A model generated the notes under the pieces. That model was not told the DNA's origin. It saw only the letters and a list, made by a program, of their open reading frames with translations, and searched no databases. Below are positions 62,534 through 64,000 of a DNA stretch of 64,000 nt, in pieces (positions within the stretch are counted from its first letter, which is position 1; each line of letters begins with the position of its first letter). This DNA comes from Nocardioides furvisabuli. GTDB lineage: Bacteria > Actinomycetota > Actinomycetes > Propionibacteriales > Nocardioidaceae. The stretch is from NCBI RefSeq assembly GCF_021083185.1, contig NZ_JAIGQB010000013.1, positions 33,441 through 97,440 on the forward strand. Reading direction: 5' to 3'. The translations under genes were made by a program, and so were the position numbers.

Positions 62534-63313
62534 TTAGGCGGGCGCAGCTCGGGAAGCCTGCACAGATGCGCGCCGCTCCTCCAGCTTCCGCACGATGTCA
62601 TCCGCTGCCGCCTTGTCGACCTGCTCGCCGTCGAGCCGCTGCAGCCAGGCCACGAAGTCTCGACCTGCGATGAACTCGATCCCGTCAACGTTCGCCCCGC
62701 GTGGGACGCCGCGCTGCGCAGGTCCCCACAGGACGACAACCGAGGTGACACTCAACGGATTCACCTTCGCGCGTCGGCTCCCTCGTGAGTCGCCCTTCAG
62801 GAAGTCGCGAGTCAAAGCTTCCGCCCGTAGACGCACTTTCTGCGCCGCGCGTGCCATGTCCGCCTTGTCATCAATGCGGCTCCGCCACTTCGAGTCCACC
62901 GCCACCAACCCACCTCTACGGGTCACGACTAGATGATCGATGTCGCCAACCTGTAGTCCGAGGCTGTCTATCCAGCCCCACACGAGCTTCTTGCGCTTGG
63001 CGCGTCGCAACTCGTCGCGGGTGTTGTCCTCTCCCCAAGCGCCTCGCACGTGCCAGATCGCTTCCGAGTCATGCGCCATGAATGCCGTGTGGAGGAGGTG
63101 CAGGTATGCCGCAGTCATCGCGGTCGGTGTTGCCCCCAGCAACCACCACGTCAGGCGAGAATCAGGGGCCGTGGCTATCAGAAGACTGGCCGCAAAGGCG
63201 ACTGATGCAAGCAACCCAGCAGTCAGGCCTCCGACTAGTCTCAGGTTGCGAAAGAGCCAGGCCTTGAGCCGTCGCCTGAACTCCAGGCGCGAGTAGGGAT
63301 GGTGCTTTGACAT
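62534..63313 (-). CDS. NERD-domain nuclease-like protein with membrane anchor
   Basis: A 259-residue protein. Two transmembrane segments (about 28-47 and 54-75) precede a NERD domain: W-G-E-D-N-T-R-D-E-L (93-102), the D-I-D-H-L-V-V-T core, and L-V-A-V-D-S-K-W-R (~134-142; the D-x-K arrangement typical of restriction-endonuclease-like folds). NERD proteins occur in plasmids, integrated elements and in defence or DNA-processing roles, none well characterised. Local GC content is lower than in the rest of the window. No partner gene is recognisable. Confidence 0.75.
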   Translation of the reverse strand: MSKHHPYSRLEFRRRLKAWLFRNLRLVGGLTAGLLASVAFAASLLIATAPDSRLTWWLLGATPTAMTAAYLHLLHTAFMAHDSEAIWHVRGAWGEDNTRDELRRAKRKKLVWGWIDSLGLQVGDIDHLVVTRRGGLVAVDSKWRSRIDDKADMARAAQKVRLRAEALTRDFLKGDSRGSRRAKVNPLSVTSVVVLWGPAQRGVPRGANVDGIEFIAGRDFVAWLQRLDGEQVDKAAADDIVRKLEERRASVQASRAAPA

Positions 63314-63632
63314 GGCAGCTCCGGCGAAGGCGTGAGGCTCAATTCAAACCGAGGCACGCCCGCACCGTGGCGCTTCGGGTGAACCCGGCTCCCCGACCCT
63401 CATTGGCGGAGGTCGACGCCTCTGCCCAGGGCCACGCCCTCGTTCGTGCGGCAGCCCGGCTCACGACGGATGGCCGCACACGTGTCTCTGGCGTCAGATG
63501 GCGCCCAAGCGCTATCTTTCCGGAGTCATCCGGAGACACACATGCTCCGAACCGGGCTTAGCGGCATAACCGCGACGTCATCGTGACGGGCTGGACTTAA
63601 CCAGTGGCGCACGCGACCTGAGGAACGTCGCG
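63314..63632. other. Intergenic stretch without a supported gene
   Basis: Both short ORFs here have atypical composition and no recognisable domain. GC content is lower than upstream. No repeat, tRNA or clear promoter is visible. An attachment site cannot be judged without the other boundary. Confidence 0.5.
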
Positions 63633-63830
63633 ATGCCCCGTTGCTCCAAGATTCGATACGTCAACCGGTGGTCCGCCGAACGCGCACTTCGCGCCATTCA
63701 GTTCGAAGGCCAAGGCCGTGAACGCAAGGTGCCGACCGGCTCATACTGGTGCGGCGAATGTCGATCCTGGCACCTGACATCCAGGTCTCGGAGCCGCCCC
63801 GCTCCTTGGGAGCGTGGGCGCACGACTTAA
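63633..63830 (+). CDS. Small Cys-containing protein typical of integrated elements
   Basis: A 65-residue protein starting P-R-C-S-K-I-R-Y and ending around Y-W-C-G-E-C-R-S-W-H-L-T-S. The C-x-x-C plus W-H-L-T-S block is a zinc-ribbon-like motif found in short proteins of actinobacterial phages and integrative elements, of unknown function. It is not preceded by a clear ribosome site. Confidence 0.6.
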   Translation: MPRCSKIRYVNRWSAERALRAIQFEGQGRERKVPTGSYWCGECRSWHLTSRSRSRPAPWERGRTT

Positions 63831-63882
63831 GCGGCGTTCCGGGTTGGTCTCGTGTCGAGATATTCACGCCGTCAGGCGGCTA

Positions 63883-64000
63883 CTAGACGATTCCGGTAGG
63901 ACCGACGTCTGGCCAGACTCGGTCCAGGTGATCGGCGAGCAGCTCTCCAAGCGGCTGCCCACCGGCTTTTCTGGTGTGGCTCACTATCGGTCTGCAGCCC
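63883..64000 (-). CDS. C-terminal end of a gene continuing past the window
   Basis: An open minus-strand frame of 38 codons to a TAG at 63883-63885, reading H-T-R-K-A-G-G-Q-P-L-G-E-L-L-A-D-H-L-D-R-V-W-P before the stop. The composition looks coding, but the start is outside the window. No family recognised. Confidence 0.4.
   Translation of the reverse strand, partial: GCRPIVSHTRKAGGQPLGELLADHLDRVWPDVGPTGIV

Noticed and set aside
63307..63561. An 84-codon plus-strand ORF
   Set aside because: No ribosome site, no domain and an atypical composition.

Overview
The window is a GC-rich, gene-dense chromosomal segment with frequent GTG starts, ATGA/GTGA start-stop overlaps, long runs of leaderless-type promoters, a HAIR (HspR) box before clpB, a gamma-butyrolactone-receptor-like TetR regulator and class I lysyl-tRNA synthetase. 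Together these point to an actinobacterium, most probably Nocardioides or a close relative in the Nocardioidaceae. The genus is inferred from gene content and style; no marker gene proves it.

Layout. 1-9250: end of a peptidoglycan-binding protein, purS-purQ with a DUF3817 membrane protein, a DUF559/AbiEi-like gene, an acyl-CoA ligase unit, purC with a SRPBCC gene, small membrane proteins, acylphosphatase and a DHA2-type MFS exporter. 9257-13269: purB, purD and purA on the minus strand; purA has an attenuator-like leader. 13388-18758: lipid kinase, a LuxR-type regulator with an operator over its own promoter, class I LysRS, a secreted collagen-like protein, a thioesterase and DUF3151. 18843-24174: DUF3311 plus sodium:solute symporter, a large secreted M14 carboxypeptidase, class II fructose-bisphosphate aldolase. 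24334-34428: SigE-type sigma factor overlapping a membrane protein, TrmH-type methyltransferase, DedA, pyrE, aminotransferase, two proline/glycine-rich membrane proteins, an ABC exporter, isochorismatase and PfkB kinase. 34456-45539: a secreted Cys-pair repeat protein, an epimerase-like protein, hemerythrin, a second M14 peptidase, GNAT, a GAF histidine kinase, a lactate dehydrogenase-like flavoprotein, DoxX, MFS and CPBP protease.

45663-50267 holds clpB with its HAIR operator and a frameshifted macrolide-type glycosyltransferase whose promoter carries an ARE-like operator next to the gene for a ScbR-like receptor. 50322-58965 is an aerobic cobalamin cluster: cobF-cobN on the minus strand, cobG and cobH-cobIJ-cobM on the plus strand. 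Each arm has its own cobalamin riboswitch, and interspersed palindromic repeats have invaded two of the coding regions. 59063-62456 has a NarL-type two-component system. From about 62500 the GC content drops and a NERD-domain protein and a small Cys-rich protein typical of integrated elements appear, suggesting the edge of an accessory region.

The clearest genome-wide signal I see is a TAGGNT-like hexamer placed 6-8 bases before the start codon of at least 13 genes, and the same hexamer just upstream of both riboswitches. This marks leaderless transcription. A second signal is a set of long-loop inverted repeats at the 3' ends of transcription units. I found no CRISPR array, insertion sequence, tRNA or rRNA gene.
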